A DNA stretch of 64,000 nucleotides from Actinosynnema sp. ALI-1.44 (GCF_001984155.1 NZ_MTQO01000045.1:310001-374000); one strand, 5' to 3'. Counted from the first letter of the stretch, positions 18,269 to 27,064 are shown. Notes: generated by a model not told the origin, from the letters alone. A program made the numbers and translations.

Positions 18269-18316
18269 CCTTCGTGCGTGTTTGGCCGGTTGGAACCGGC
18301 CAAACACGCACGAAGG
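18269..18316. terminator. Perfect 23-bp hairpin with GG loop
   Basis: Arms 18269-18291 and 18294-18316 are exact inverted copies. The tip reads GGTTGGAACC. It lies just past the htpG stop and upstream of the S33 peptidase start, so it mainly terminates htpG. A sister hairpin with the same tip is at 53799-53838. Confidence 0.85.
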
Positions 18317-18320
18317 GGTT

Positions 18321-20204
18321 TCAGAGGGCCTGGGCGAGGCGGTCGGCGAGCAGGCGCGTGAACCGGGACGCGTCGGCCAGTTCGCCGCCTTCGGCCAGCA
18401 GGGCGATGCCGTAGATCAGCTCGGCGGTCTCGGCCGCGCCGTCCTTGTTCTCCTGCTGGGCCGTGCGCAGGCTGGTGACCAGCGCGTGGTCCGGGTTGAG
18501 CTCGAGGATCCGCTTGACCGGCGGGAGCTCCTGGCCCATCGCGCGGTACATCTTCTCCAGCGTCGGCGTGAGGTCGTTCGCGTCACCGACGATGCAGGCG
18601 GGCGACGTGGTCAGCCGCGAGGACAGCCGGACCTCCTTGACGCTGTCCTTGAGCGTCTCGGTCATCCAGGTCAGCAGGTCGGCGAACTCCTCGGTCTTCG
18701 CCGTGGTGTCCGCGTCGGTGTCCAGGTCGACCTGGCCCTTGGCGATCGACTGGAACTGCTTGCCGTCGAACTCCGGCACCGAGGACGCCCACATCTCGTC
18801 CACCGCGTCGGTGAGGATCAGCACCTCGTAGCCCTTGGCCTTGAAGGCCTCCATGTGCGGCGAGTTCTCGATGATCGAGCGGGACGCGCCGGTCAGGTAG
18901 TAGATGTGCTCCTGGCCGTCCTTCATCCGCTCGACGTAGTCCTTGAGCGAGGTCAGGTCGTCGGTGGAGTTCGTCGAGGCGAACGACGCGATCTCCAGGA
19001 TGGCGTCCCGGTTGTCGAAGTCGTTGACCAGGCCTTCCTTGACCGCGGCGCCGAACTCCTGCCAGAACGTCTTGTACTTCTCGGCGTCGAGCGCCTTGAC
19101 CGTGGACAGCACCTTCTTGACCAGCCGCCGCCGCATCAGCTGGATCTGCCGGTCCTGCTGGAGGATCTCGCGGGACACGTTCAGCGACAGGTCCTGCGCG
19201 TCCACGACGCCCTTGATGAACCGCAGGTACTCCGGCATCAGCGCTTCGCAGTCGTCCATGATGAACACGCGCTTGACGTACAGCTGGACGCCGCGCTTGC
19301 TCTCCCGCATGAACAGGTCCATCGGGGCGCGTGACGGGATGAACAGCAGCGCCTGGTACTCGAACGTGCCCTCGGCCTGCATCTGGATGATCTCGAGCGG
19401 ATCGGTCCAGTCGTGGCTGATGTGCCGGTAGAACTCCTTGTACTCGTCCTCGGTCGCCTCGTCCTTGGGCCGCGCCCACAGCGCCTTCATCGAGTTGACG
19501 GTCTCGAACTCGACCGTCTTGGTCTCTTCGCCGTCCTCGGACTTCTCAGTCTTCTCGACCTTGAGCCGGACCGGCCAGGTGATGAAGTCGGAGTACCGGC
19601 GGATGATCTCGCGCAGCTTGTACTCGGCGGTGTAGTCGAAGAGGTGGTCTTCGGCGTCCTCGGGCTTGAGGTGCAGGATCACCGACGTGCCCTGCGGGGC
19701 GTCGTCGGCCGGTTCGATCGTGTACGTGCCCTCACCAGCGGATTCCCACTTGGTGCCGCCGGTCTCGCCTGCCTTGCGCGTCACCAGCGTGACCTTGTCC
19801 GCGACCATGAAGCTGGCGTAGAAGCCGACGCCGAACTGACCGATCAGGTCGGCCGAGTTCTCCTTGCTCTCCTTGAGCTTGCGCAGCAGTTCCGCGGTGC
19901 CGGACTTCGCGATCGTGCCGATCAGGTCGACGACCTCGTCACGGGACATCCCGATTCCGTTGTCCCGGACAGTGAGCGTGCGTTGTGTCTTGTCGGTTTC
20001 CAGCTCGATGCGCAGGTCATCGGTGTCGACGGCCAGGTCCTTGTCCTGGAAGGCGGCGAGCCGGACCTTGTCGAGCGCGTCCGAGGCGTTGGAGATCAAC
20101 TCCCGCAGGAAGATGTCCTTGTTCGAGTAGATCGAATGAACCATCAGCTGCAGCAGCTGGCGTGCCTCGGCCTGAAACTCGAGCGTTTCCATCTGGGTGT
20201 CCAC
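18321..20204 (-). CDS. htpG: Hsp90-family chaperone HtpG
   Basis: 627 residues, the normal length for HtpG. The GHKL ATPase domain has FLRELISNASDALDK with the catalytic Glu and ATP-lid Asn, DNGIGMS and GQFGVGFYASFMV (residues about 30-140). Middle-domain signatures include DLFMRESKRGVQLYVKRVFI and NVSREILQQ, and the C-terminal dimerisation region is complete. It refolds or holds client proteins in the cytosol, driven by ATP. Either GTG 20204 or ATG 20192 can start it; the ATG gives the usual METLEFQAE beginning. No HspR (HAIR) or CIRCE box is visible in the short upstream gap, so heat control is not evident from sequence. Confidence 0.97.
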   Translation of the reverse strand: MDTQMETLEFQAEARQLLQLMVHSIYSNKDIFLRELISNASDALDKVRLAAFQDKDLAVDTDDLRIELETDKTQRTLTVRDNGIGMSRDEVVDLIGTIAKSGTAELLRKLKESKENSADLIGQFGVGFYASFMVADKVTLVTRKAGETGGTKWESAGEGTYTIEPADDAPQGTSVILHLKPEDAEDHLFDYTAEYKLREIIRRYSDFITWPVRLKVEKTEKSEDGEETKTVEFETVNSMKALWARPKDEATEDEYKEFYRHISHDWTDPLEIIQMQAEGTFEYQALLFIPSRAPMDLFMRESKRGVQLYVKRVFIMDDCEALMPEYLRFIKGVVDAQDLSLNVSREILQQDRQIQLMRRRLVKKVLSTVKALDAEKYKTFWQEFGAAVKEGLVNDFDNRDAILEIASFASTNSTDDLTSLKDYVERMKDGQEHIYYLTGASRSIIENSPHMEAFKAKGYEVLILTDAVDEMWASSVPEFDGKQFQSIAKGQVDLDTDADTTAKTEEFADLLTWMTETLKDSVKEVRLSSRLTTSPACIVGDANDLTPTLEKMYRAMGQELPPVKRILELNPDHALVTSLRTAQQENKDGAAETAELIYGIALLAEGGELADASRFTRLLADRLAQAL

Positions 20205-20239
20205 CCGGCGATTATCTCAATGCGGCGCGCCGGCGTTAT

Positions 20240-20277
20240 CGCCTGGTCCGGTGGTGAGCGCACCACCGGACCAGGCG
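20240..20277. terminator. 16-bp perfect hairpin
   Basis: Arms 20240-20255 and 20262-20277 (CGCCTGGTCCGGTGGT and its complement) enclose a 6-base loop. It follows the tannase stop on the minus strand and separates that gene from htpG. Confidence 0.8.
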
Positions 20278-20282
20278 GTTGA

Positions 20283-21803
20283 TCAACTGCGCCGGCAGGT
20301 GAAGCTGCCCGGCGCGTTCGGGTCGCCACCCTGGTACCTGGCCACCGACGGGTACAGGCACAGGTTCCGGCCGGCCTTGCCGTCGGCGGTCCGGGCGGGC
20401 AGCGTCCGCGGAGCCTCGCCCTTCTCGACCCAGTTCACCAGCGCCGCCATCGGGTCGACCGGGACCGCGCCGAGCCCACCGGAGCAGTGGTCGACGCCCG
20501 GCGCCAGGAAGACCCGGTAGAAGTCGTCCACGTTGCCCAGCCGGCGGCCGACGCGGTCGCGGTAGTCGACCGTGCCCTGGTACGGGATCAGCGCGTCGTC
20601 AGTCCCGTGCCAGGTGATCATCTTGCCGCCTGACCTGCGGAACGCGGACAGGTCAGGGTCGTCGGTGCCGATCACCGAGTGGTAGCGCGCCCGCGATTCG
20701 GCGAACACCCGGTAGTACTGCGCGTAGGACATCTTGCTCACGTCGAACCCCGGGTCGCGCTTGACGAAGTACTGCACCCACGTCGCCGAGATCTCGAACG
20801 GCGGCTGCCCGGCGACCCAGCCGAGGTCGGTGCCCTTGTTGAAGCCGTACCAACCGTGCGGGCCGTCCCAGATCTTGCGGATGACGTCGGCGTCCGCGCG
20901 CGAGACGACGACTTCCTTGCCGTCACAGACGATCTTGGTGCCGACCAGGTCGAAGGGGTTGTAGTGGCACGTCCTCGGGTCGTTGACCACGCGGTCGGCC
21001 ACGCCGTCGATCCGGTCACACGCGTCGACCGCCGCCTTCTCGAACGCGTCCAGCTCGCACTGCGAGAGCTGGTTGTGCTCCTCGTTCTGGACGACCGTCG
21101 GCCACAGGTCGGCGACGAGGAACCGGTCCCAGTTGATCGCGGGCGCGTTCGCGTTGATGCCGTCGTAGTCGTCCGGGTAGCGCTGGGCGTTCATCAGGCC
21201 CTGCCGCCCGCCCGTGGAGCAGCCGTTCCAGTACGAGTACGTCGCCGGGCGCCCGTAGAACTGGGCTGTCACGGCCTTGCCCGCGACAGCCATGTCGTGC
21301 AACGACCTGGAAGCGAAGTTGCGCAGCAGTTCAGTGTTGACGTTGCCGTTCGCGTCCAACGCCCACTTGCTCGGGTTGCTCGGATTCGAGTCGACGCCGC
21401 CGTCGGTCGTCGTGGCCGCGTAGCCCAGTTTGACCTGCTCGGCGAGCATCGCGTCCCAGGTGCCCATCGAGTAGCCGCCACCGCCGACGCCCTGGAACCG
21501 CCCGTTCCAACCGGTGGCGGGCAGCCATGCCCTGACCGTCACCTTGTCGCCGACGCCCGGATGCGTGAGCACTGCCGTGACCTCGCAGTACGGCGGGACG
21601 TTGGTGACCGGCGGGATGGGGAACCCCGGCGGGTACTCCACGGTCCCGCCCGGTTTGTCGACCGCCGTCACCGAGACGACCTCGGCGCCGGGAACTGCCG
21701 GCTTGCCCACCGCGCCACACCCCTGTGCGGCGGACGCGGTCGGCGCGGTGATCACGAACGTCGCGGAAACCAGCGCCACCATGGCGCCTACCAGTCGTTT
21801 CAT
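20283..21803 (-). CDS. Secreted tannase / feruloyl esterase family hydrolase
   Basis: 506 residues with a signal peptide cut near ASA (residue 25). It carries the CS-D-HC motif set of the tannase/feruloyl esterase family: nucleophile in YWNGCSTGGRQG, acid in WHGTDDALIPY and base in GVDHCSGG. The Cys residues next to Ser and His form the characteristic disulfide that joins the active site. The lid region (about 230-390) holds further Cys. It should cleave ester bonds of hydroxycinnamate or gallate conjugates in plant material. It is a single gene bounded by a strong hairpin, and fits the plant/chitin-degrading secretome of this region. Confidence 0.88.
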   Translation of the reverse strand: MKRLVGAMVALVSATFVITAPTASAAQGCGAVGKPAVPGAEVVSVTAVDKPGGTVEYPPGFPIPPVTNVPPYCEVTAVLTHPGVGDKVTVRAWLPATGWNGRFQGVGGGGYSMGTWDAMLAEQVKLGYAATTTDGGVDSNPSNPSKWALDANGNVNTELLRNFASRSLHDMAVAGKAVTAQFYGRPATYSYWNGCSTGGRQGLMNAQRYPDDYDGINANAPAINWDRFLVADLWPTVVQNEEHNQLSQCELDAFEKAAVDACDRIDGVADRVVNDPRTCHYNPFDLVGTKIVCDGKEVVVSRADADVIRKIWDGPHGWYGFNKGTDLGWVAGQPPFEISATWVQYFVKRDPGFDVSKMSYAQYYRVFAESRARYHSVIGTDDPDLSAFRRSGGKMITWHGTDDALIPYQGTVDYRDRVGRRLGNVDDFYRVFLAPGVDHCSGGLGAVPVDPMAALVNWVEKGEAPRTLPARTADGKAGRNLCLYPSVARYQGGDPNAPGSFTCRRS

Positions 21804-21898
21804 CGTTCTCCCCAGGGGTCGGAATCCTACTCACCGTAATTGATCAGTTCCCCCGGATGACGGTATCCGCGGTGGCAAGCTTTCGCTTAGCTGACGCT

Positions 21899-22633
21899 AT
21901 GCGAATCGTTGATCTTGCGACCCGCCCCGACCTCGCGGAGGCCGCGCTCGACCTGGGCGATGTCGGGGGTCAGTTCATCTACGCGGGCGCCAGCGGGAAG
22001 ATGATCACCCTGGATCGGTTCCGGCAGCAGTGGGGGCGTTACTTCCTGATCGCGCTCGAGGACGACGTGCCGATCGCGCGCACGCTCTCGGTGCCGCTGG
22101 CCTATCCCGCGCCGGACCGGACCGAACTGCCGGACCACGGCTGGGACGAGGCGGTGCAGTGGGCGGCACAGGACAAGATCGACGGACGTCCGCCGAACGC
22201 GTTGTGCGCGTTGGAAGTTGTGATCGATCCCCGCCACCGGGGCAAGCACCTGTCGTCGGAGATGCTCAAGGCGCTCAAGGCGCGTGCGGCGGAAACCGGG
22301 CTGTCCAAGCTGATCGTGTCCGTGCGGCCGATCGGCAAGGAGGACGAGCCGAACACCCCGATGGCGGAGTACGCCTTCCGCCGCCGCCCGGACGGCCTGC
22401 TCGCCGACCGCTGGCTGCGCACCCACGAGCGACTGGGCGCCGAGCTGATCAAGATCTGCCCGTTCGCGGTGACCATCTCCGGTTCGTTCGCGGACTGGAA
22501 GCAGTGGGGCAACGTCGACCTGGTCGACGGTGACAACCTCTTCGCGGGCGGGATCGCGCCGATCATCGCGTCGGCCGAACGGGATTACGGCGTGTACGTC
22601 GAACCGAACGTCTGGATCGAACACCCCATGTAG
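21899..22633 (+). CDS. GNAT-fold acetyltransferase-like protein
   Basis: 244 residues from the preferred ATG at 21899 (MRIVDLATRPDL); an in-frame ATG at 21857 would add 14 poorly patterned residues. The acetyl-CoA site is suggested by LEVVIDPRHRGKHLSSEML (residues about 103-121), the V-x-P-x-x-R-G-K-x-L motif A of GNAT enzymes, followed by the helix KALKARAAETG. The C-terminal half is longer than a minimal GNAT domain and unrecognised. The acceptor is unknown. It is transcribed convergently to the LPMO gene, with a shared hairpin terminator between them. Confidence 0.65.
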   Translation: MRIVDLATRPDLAEAALDLGDVGGQFIYAGASGKMITLDRFRQQWGRYFLIALEDDVPIARTLSVPLAYPAPDRTELPDHGWDEAVQWAAQDKIDGRPPNALCALEVVIDPRHRGKHLSSEMLKALKARAAETGLSKLIVSVRPIGKEDEPNTPMAEYAFRRRPDGLLADRWLRTHERLGAELIKICPFAVTISGSFADWKQWGNVDLVDGDNLFAGGIAPIIASAERDYGVYVEPNVWIEHPM

Positions 22634-22708
22634 CACCGGCCGGGGTCACGAGCGATGGGTGATCCACGAGCTGGACTTCGAGGACATCGGAGGGCCGCAC
22701 GGACGTGA

Positions 22709-22749
22709 ACGGTCCCGGCCTGGTGCAGGGGCCAGGCCGGGACCGTTTT
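22709..22749. terminator. Bidirectional terminator hairpin with T-run
   Basis: CGGTCCCGGCCTGG pairs exactly with CCAGGCCGGGACCG around a short loop, with TTTT at 22746-22749. It sits between the convergent acetyltransferase and LPMO genes. Confidence 0.85.
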
Positions 22750-22756
22750 CAAGCAA

Positions 22757-23266
22757 TCACCTGATGTTGACGTCGATGCACACGTAGAACGCGTTCGCGG
22801 TGTCCGCGATGTTCCACACGACGAGCATCTTCTGACGGCCCTTGAAGCTGCCGAGGTTCACGTTGTGCGTGAACGTCGAAGCCGGGCGAGCACCACCATC
22901 GCTCTTCGACCACACGCGGGTGCCACCGATGAAGTACTCCCACGTGCTGGTCGCGTGCGAGGCGGTGATCCGCCATGTGAAAGCCTGGTTCGAGCTGACG
23001 TCCTGGACCTGCCAGCCCAAGTTGTCGTTGTTCAGCTCGCTGAACCTGCCGACGTTGCCGTGGCAGTTGCGCAGACCCTTGGGGCCTTCGACGCTCTGCG
23101 GCTCGTACTTGATGCCGCCGCACTGGACGACGCCACGCTTGCACTGGTCCTGCCTGCTGGACGGGCTGGTGATCCATCCGTGTGCCGATGCCGTCCCGGG
23201 AAGGACGATGGCGAGCAGGGGTGCGATCAGAAGTCCGACAACGGCCGCGATGAAACTGCGCTTCAT
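22757..23266 (-). CDS. AA10 lytic polysaccharide monooxygenase, probably chitin-active
   Basis: 169 residues; signal peptide 1-28 ends at ASA, leaving His29 as the mature N-terminus (HGWITSPSSRQ). The second copper ligand is His104 (ITASHATSTWEYF), completing the histidine brace. Cys42, Cys49 and Cys68 plus a C-terminal Cys can form the usual disulfides. At 141 mature residues it is a small single-domain AA10 without a carbohydrate-binding module. AA10 enzymes oxidatively cut crystalline chitin or cellulose with copper and peroxide/oxygen. The DasR operator core about 100 bases upstream makes chitin/GlcNAc control, and so chitin as substrate, the better reading. Confidence 0.92.
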   Translation of the reverse strand: MKRSFIAAVVGLLIAPLLAIVLPGTASAHGWITSPSSRQDQCKRGVVQCGGIKYEPQSVEGPKGLRNCHGNVGRFSELNNDNLGWQVQDVSSNQAFTWRITASHATSTWEYFIGGTRVWSKSDGGARPASTFTHNVNLGSFKGRQKMLVVWNIADTANAFYVCIDVNIR

Positions 23267-23367
23267 ACTTTCAGCTCCTCAAGACGACGAGCTGCGGTCC
23301 GGTGTCGCGCGCCGACCGGCACCGTCCGCCCGGTGCCGATACCAAACACAAGACCTGCAGGGTTTTG

Positions 23368-23379
23368 TGGTCTAGACCA
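23368..23379. promoter_or_regulatory. DasR operator (dre) upstream of the LPMO gene
   Basis: TGGTCTAGACCA is a perfect 12-base palindrome identical to the core of the DasR-responsive element known from chitin and N-acetylglucosamine genes of Streptomyces and relatives. It lies 102 bases upstream of the LPMO start, in a position suited to repression of that promoter. Confidence 0.85.
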
Positions 23380-23380
23380 T

Positions 23381-23819
23381 ACTAACGTCCGACGTATCGG
23401 TCAAGAGATGGCAAAGCCGTACAGCTACTCGGCGTTCCCGACCGATTGGTGACGACCAGCGCTCGAGCATCGGTCCACAAGGTGAAAACACCGTTCGTCA
23501 CCGTACGTCAGTGTGCGCCACCGACCCGCCGCAACGGAAGAGGTGGACTGGACCAATTAGAAAACCTTGGCGCACTTGATCTCGGCGGTCGGCCCGACGA
23601 GCCGATTCCCTGTTATGGCACTGGGCCGAATGCAGCATTGACGGTCACTCCCCCTACCACTTGTATCGGGGACACGTCTACGCGTAGGCAGACCTTGACC
23701 CTGCACACGGTCCGATGCCGCCGGGCACGTCCAGCACGCGCCCGGCGAGCAGGGCTGTCCTGAGATCCGGCGTGCCCGCCCCATCACCCTGTCCGGGTGC
23801 GCCCTGTGGAGGACTGCTG
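23381..23819. other. Intergenic region upstream of the M4 protease
   Basis: No credible gene: open frames here lack ribosome sites and family features. The only structured element noticed is a 10-base palindrome CTACGCGTAG at 23678-23687, about 130 bases before the protease start, which could be an operator. A GGAGG ribosome site precedes the ATG at 23820. Confidence 0.5.
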
Positions 23820-25340
23820 ATGAAACGCAAGCGAGCGGGCCTGGCCGTGACCGCCAGTCTCGCGTTGGTCGTGTCCACGCTGACGGCACTGGCGCAAACC
23901 GCTCAGGCCGAGGAACTCGCCACCCAGGCGGCCGATCGCGCGGGTGTGGCGCTGGCGCAGAGCCCGGACGAAACGTTCCGCCGCGCGGCGACGACCGCCG
24001 GAGCCGCGGGACTGTTCTACTCGTCCTACCAACGGACCTACCGCGGACTCGACGTGGTCGGCGGCGACGCCGTGATCGTCACCGACGGCAAGGGAACCGT
24101 GCACGACCAGATCAAGGCCGACACCGCACGGATCAACGTCGGCACCCGGCCGGCCCTGACCGCGAGCACCGCACGGGACATCGCCCGCAAGCACCTGGGC
24201 TCGGTGGACAGGACGAGTGAACGGCTGGTCGTCCTCGCCGGTGAGCGGCCCGCATTGGCGTACGAAGTGGTACTCAACGGTTGGGCGGCCGAGCAGGTGC
24301 CCAGCGTGCTGCACGTCTACGTCGACGCGCACAGCGGTGCCGTGCTGGACAGCTGGGACGAGGTCAAAGCGGGAACCGGCAACAGCTTCTACAACGGCAA
24401 CCCGGTGACGATCAACACCCAGCAGAGCGGCAGCACGTTCTCGACCATCGACCCGACGCGCAACGGCGTCCGGTGTGCCCGGTCGAGCAACCAGCAGGTG
24501 TTCACCGGCCCCGACGACAACTGGGGCAACGGATCCGGCACCGACCTGGAAACGGCGTGCGTCGACGCGCTGTACGCCGCACAGAAGCAATGGGACATGC
24601 TGCGCAGTTGGCTGGGACGCAACGGCGTCGACGGCAACGGCCGTGGCTTCCCCGCCCTCGTGGGCCTCTCGGCCGTCAACGCGTTCTGGAACGGCAGCGC
24701 GGCTTCGTTCGGCCGCTCGCGTGACGGACAGCGGCAAGTCGTCCCGATGGACGTGGTGGCGCACGAGTTCGGCCACGGCATCTTCCAGTTCACGCCGGGC
24801 GGATCGAGCGGCGGCGGCAACGAGAAGGGCGGGCTGAACGAGTCGACCGGTGACATCTTCGGCGCGTTGACCGAGCACTTCGCCAACAACTCGAACGACC
24901 CGCCGGACTACGAGGTCGGCGAAGAGGTCAACCTGGTCGGCAACGGCCCGATCCGGTTCATGCACCAGCCTTCGCAGCGCAACCACCCGAACTGCTTCAG
25001 CTCGTCCATCCCGAACACCGAGGTGCACGCGGCCGCGGGCCCGCAGAACCACTGGTTCTACCTGCTCGCCGAGGGCACCAGCCCCGGTGGCGGCAAGCCG
25101 AACAGCCCGACGTGCAACAACACCACGATCACCGGCATCGGCATCCAGAAGGCGGGCCAGGTCTTCTACAACGGCCTGCTGCGCAAGACCGCGACGTGGA
25201 CGCACGCACGCGCCCGTGTCGCCACTCTCCAGGCGGCCAAGGCGATCTTCCCCGGCAGTTGCGCCGAGTTCGACGTCACCAAGGCCGCGTGGGCGGCGGT
25301 GAGCGTCCCGGCGCAGTCAGGCGAGCCCGCCTGCCCGTGA
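23820..25340 (+). CDS. Secreted M4-family (thermolysin-like) metalloprotease
   Basis: 506 residues. Signal peptide about 1-30 (cut near AQA), then a propeptide with an FTP/PepSY-type inhibitor region up to about residue 190. The catalytic domain has the zinc motif HEFGH (His315, Glu316, His319), the third ligand Glu341 in NESTGDIFG, and the downstream His in GPQNHWFY. The start is fixed by GGAGG 8 bases upstream of ATG 23820. Secreted as a zymogen, it would self-mature and degrade proteins with a preference for bulky hydrophobic residues, as family members do. Six Cys in the catalytic part suggest disulfides, more than in thermolysin itself. Confidence 0.92.
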   Translation: MKRKRAGLAVTASLALVVSTLTALAQTAQAEELATQAADRAGVALAQSPDETFRRAATTAGAAGLFYSSYQRTYRGLDVVGGDAVIVTDGKGTVHDQIKADTARINVGTRPALTASTARDIARKHLGSVDRTSERLVVLAGERPALAYEVVLNGWAAEQVPSVLHVYVDAHSGAVLDSWDEVKAGTGNSFYNGNPVTINTQQSGSTFSTIDPTRNGVRCARSSNQQVFTGPDDNWGNGSGTDLETACVDALYAAQKQWDMLRSWLGRNGVDGNGRGFPALVGLSAVNAFWNGSAASFGRSRDGQRQVVPMDVVAHEFGHGIFQFTPGGSSGGGNEKGGLNESTGDIFGALTEHFANNSNDPPDYEVGEEVNLVGNGPIRFMHQPSQRNHPNCFSSSIPNTEVHAAAGPQNHWFYLLAEGTSPGGGKPNSPTCNNTTITGIGIQKAGQVFYNGLLRKTATWTHARARVATLQAAKAIFPGSCAEFDVTKAAWAAVSVPAQSGEPACP

Positions 25341-25345
25341 CCTGA

Positions 25346-26125
25346 TCACGCGGTGGCGGGTTCGGCACCGGGCCCGCCACCGCGGATCACCTCGACGAGA
25401 CTGGCGAAGCTCTCCGCGCCGTGACCGGCCGCGATGCCCCGTGCGGTGAGATCCTGGACCACTTTCGGCAACGCGGCGTCCATGCCGCGTTGTTCGGTCA
25501 CGGTGATCAGGTCGCGCATCAGCGGTTCGTCGAGCTCGAGCCATTCCTCGTCCCCCGGGTATTGCCCGGTGTCGATCTGGTCGGCGTAGTCGTCGATGAC
25601 GGCGGCGACTGTGGTCCGCATCCACTCGTTCAGCATGGGTGTGAAGGCCCGCGCGGCAACTCCCTCCGAGGTGAGCAGCGCGGCCGTCTGCAGGTAGCCG
25701 GTCAGCGTCGCCCACGCGAAGTTCAGCATCGCCGCGTCGTAGAGCGACGCCGTCCCCGCTGCCGGTCCGAGGTACGTCGCCGATCCCAGCCGGGCGAGCT
25801 GCTTCTCGGTGCGGGCGAACACATCCGGCGATCCACTGTAGACGATGACCGTTTCGGGACGGCCGACGTGCTCGGGGTGCGCCATCAGCGCGCCGTCCAG
25901 GTACCGGCCGGGGAACAGGTCCGCGGTCCTGGCCGCGTCCTCGCTCGTGCCGGATGTCAGGTTCACGATGTCGGCGTCGCCGGGCAGTCGCGGGACAAGG
26001 GAGTAGTCCTCGACGCAGACCACGACCAGATCAGCGTGCCCCGCCACCGTGTCCGTCGCGGGCACGGCCAGCGCGGCCGCGATCGCCGCGGCTCGGGGGT
26101 TCGTTCCGATCACCACTGTTCGCAC
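25346..26125 (-). CDS. Imine reductase-like NAD(P)-dependent dehydrogenase
   Basis: 259 residues. VNLTSGTSEDA, YLDGALMAHPEHVG and the helix block GTASLYDAAMLNFAWATLTGYLQ (residues about 140-162) fit the imine reductase branch of the 6-phosphogluconate dehydrogenase-like superfamily. The Rossmann start is abbreviated: VRTVVIGTNPRAA replaces the usual G-x-G-x-x-G, and the beta-2/beta-3 segment is shortened, so cofactor binding may be altered. GTG 26125 was chosen because an earlier in-frame start would run through the operator. It follows the TetR gene, with a 19-base palindrome between them. The substrate (cyclic imine or other carbonyl/imine) is unknown. Confidence 0.75.
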   Translation of the reverse strand: MRTVVIGTNPRAAAIAAALAVPATDTVAGHADLVVVCVEDYSLVPRLPGDADIVNLTSGTSEDAARTADLFPGRYLDGALMAHPEHVGRPETVIVYSGSPDVFARTEKQLARLGSATYLGPAAGTASLYDAAMLNFAWATLTGYLQTAALLTSEGVAARAFTPMLNEWMRTTVAAVIDDYADQIDTGQYPGDEEWLELDEPLMRDLITVTEQRGMDAALPKVVQDLTARGIAAGHGAESFASLVEVIRGGGPGAEPATA

Positions 26126-26127
26126 GA

Positions 26128-26146
26128 AACCTACATTATGTAGGTT
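26128..26146. promoter_or_regulatory. TetR-type operator palindrome
   Basis: AACCTACATAATGTAGGTT (minus strand) is a perfect palindrome with one central base. It lies 2 bases before the GTG of the reductase and touches the stop codon of the TetR gene, and probably overlaps the reductase -10 region, so binding would block a near-leaderless transcript. Confidence 0.75.
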
Positions 26147-26705
26147 AGCGGGCGGAGGCAAGCCGTTTCACGACAAGACTGGCGGTGGCGATCGCGTCGG
26201 CCCGCGAGATCCGGCCGTCGGCCGCGGCCCGCGCCAGGCCGTCGACCGCGCTGAACATCCCGGTCAACGCGGGCAGATCCAGCCGCGCGAACGGTTCCAG
26301 CGCCTGCCGGAACTGCTCGATGTGGAACTCCCGCGACTCCCGCAGCACCTCCCGCGTCTGCGGGCTGCCGGACAACGCGGCGAAGACCTCCTCACACTTC
26401 TCACCCGCGTCCACGACCCCGTCGACGTACGCCGTGCTCAACGCGGACGCGACCGCGCCGAGCGACCGGGCACGCTGCCGCAACGCCTCACGCATCGTCG
26501 CGCCGATCCGCTCGTCGTAGTCGCGGTAGAGCTCCACCAGCAGCCCTTCACGGGTTCCGAAGTGGTCGTACACGACCGGCCGCGACACCCCCGCCCGGTC
26601 CGCGAGGGTGACCAGCGTCAGCGCGTTGGTGCCGTCGGCGCGGATGATCTCCAACGCCGAGTCCAGCAACTGCCGACGCCGGTCGGCACGACTCAACCTG
26701 CCCAT
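26145..26705 (-). CDS. TetR-family transcriptional repressor
   Basis: 186 residues. The N-terminal HTH (residues about 8-55) has RADRRRQLLDSALEII, the recognition part LADRAGVSRPVVYDHFGTREGLL, and an all-helical C-terminal ligand domain. ATG 26705 was taken as the start because the sequence before it is not HTH-like. The adjacent perfect palindrome and the reductase gene 20 bases further make it the likely repressor of that reductase, relieved by a ligand related to the reductase substrate. It may be co-transcribed with the small XRE gene 8 bases upstream. Confidence 0.9.
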   Translation of the reverse strand: MGRLSRADRRRQLLDSALEIIRADGTNALTLVTLADRAGVSRPVVYDHFGTREGLLVELYRDYDERIGATMREALRQRARSLGAVASALSTAYVDGVVDAGEKCEEVFAALSGSPQTREVLRESREFHIEQFRQALEPFARLDLPALTGMFSAVDGLARAAADGRISRADAIATASLVVKRLASAR

Positions 26706-26713
26706 GTGTCCAT

Positions 26714-27064
26714 TTAGCCATATGCTCTTCCGCAGCAGCGGCAACGGTCTTCGACCGGGCGCTTGCCCGCGTCGGTCAACTGCGCCTGCTGCCAGTGCTG
26801 GTGCCACCGTCTGAGCTCCGCGTTGTGCTTGGCCGCCAGCACGGCCCCGTCGCGGTGCTGCGCCAGCGCGCGGACGAACGACTGCACGAAGTCGATCTTG
26901 GGCAGGCGTTTGCCGTTCAGTATCTCGCTGATCGTCGACGGCGACAGCGGATGGCCGCCGAACTGGGCGGCCAGTTCGCACACCCGGTGGTAGCTGGGTT
27001 TGCCGCACCTGATGTGCAGCGCTCGTAAGCTCGCGGCGAACTCGTTGGCTTGTTGGGTCGGCAC
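26714..27064 (-). CDS. Small XRE-type DNA-binding protein
   Basis: 116 residues. The first 70 form an XRE-like helix-turn-helix (LSPSTISEILNGKRLPKIDFVQSFVRAL). The C-terminus ends in a short Cys pair (CRCCGRAYG) that could bind metal or be redox-active. Similar small N-terminal modules front larger NB-ARC/TPR regulators in actinomycetes, so this may be a free-standing version. Its target is unknown. It lies directly upstream of the TetR gene on the same strand. Confidence 0.7.
   Translation of the reverse strand: MPTQQANEFAASLRALHIRCGKPSYHRVCELAAQFGGHPLSPSTISEILNGKRLPKIDFVQSFVRALAQHRDGAVLAAKHNAELRRWHQHWQQAQLTDAGKRPVEDRCRCCGRAYG

Noticed and set aside
23446-23763. 105-codon plus-strand frame before the M4 protease
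   Set aside because: No ribosome site, no domain, atypical composition; treated as intergenic.
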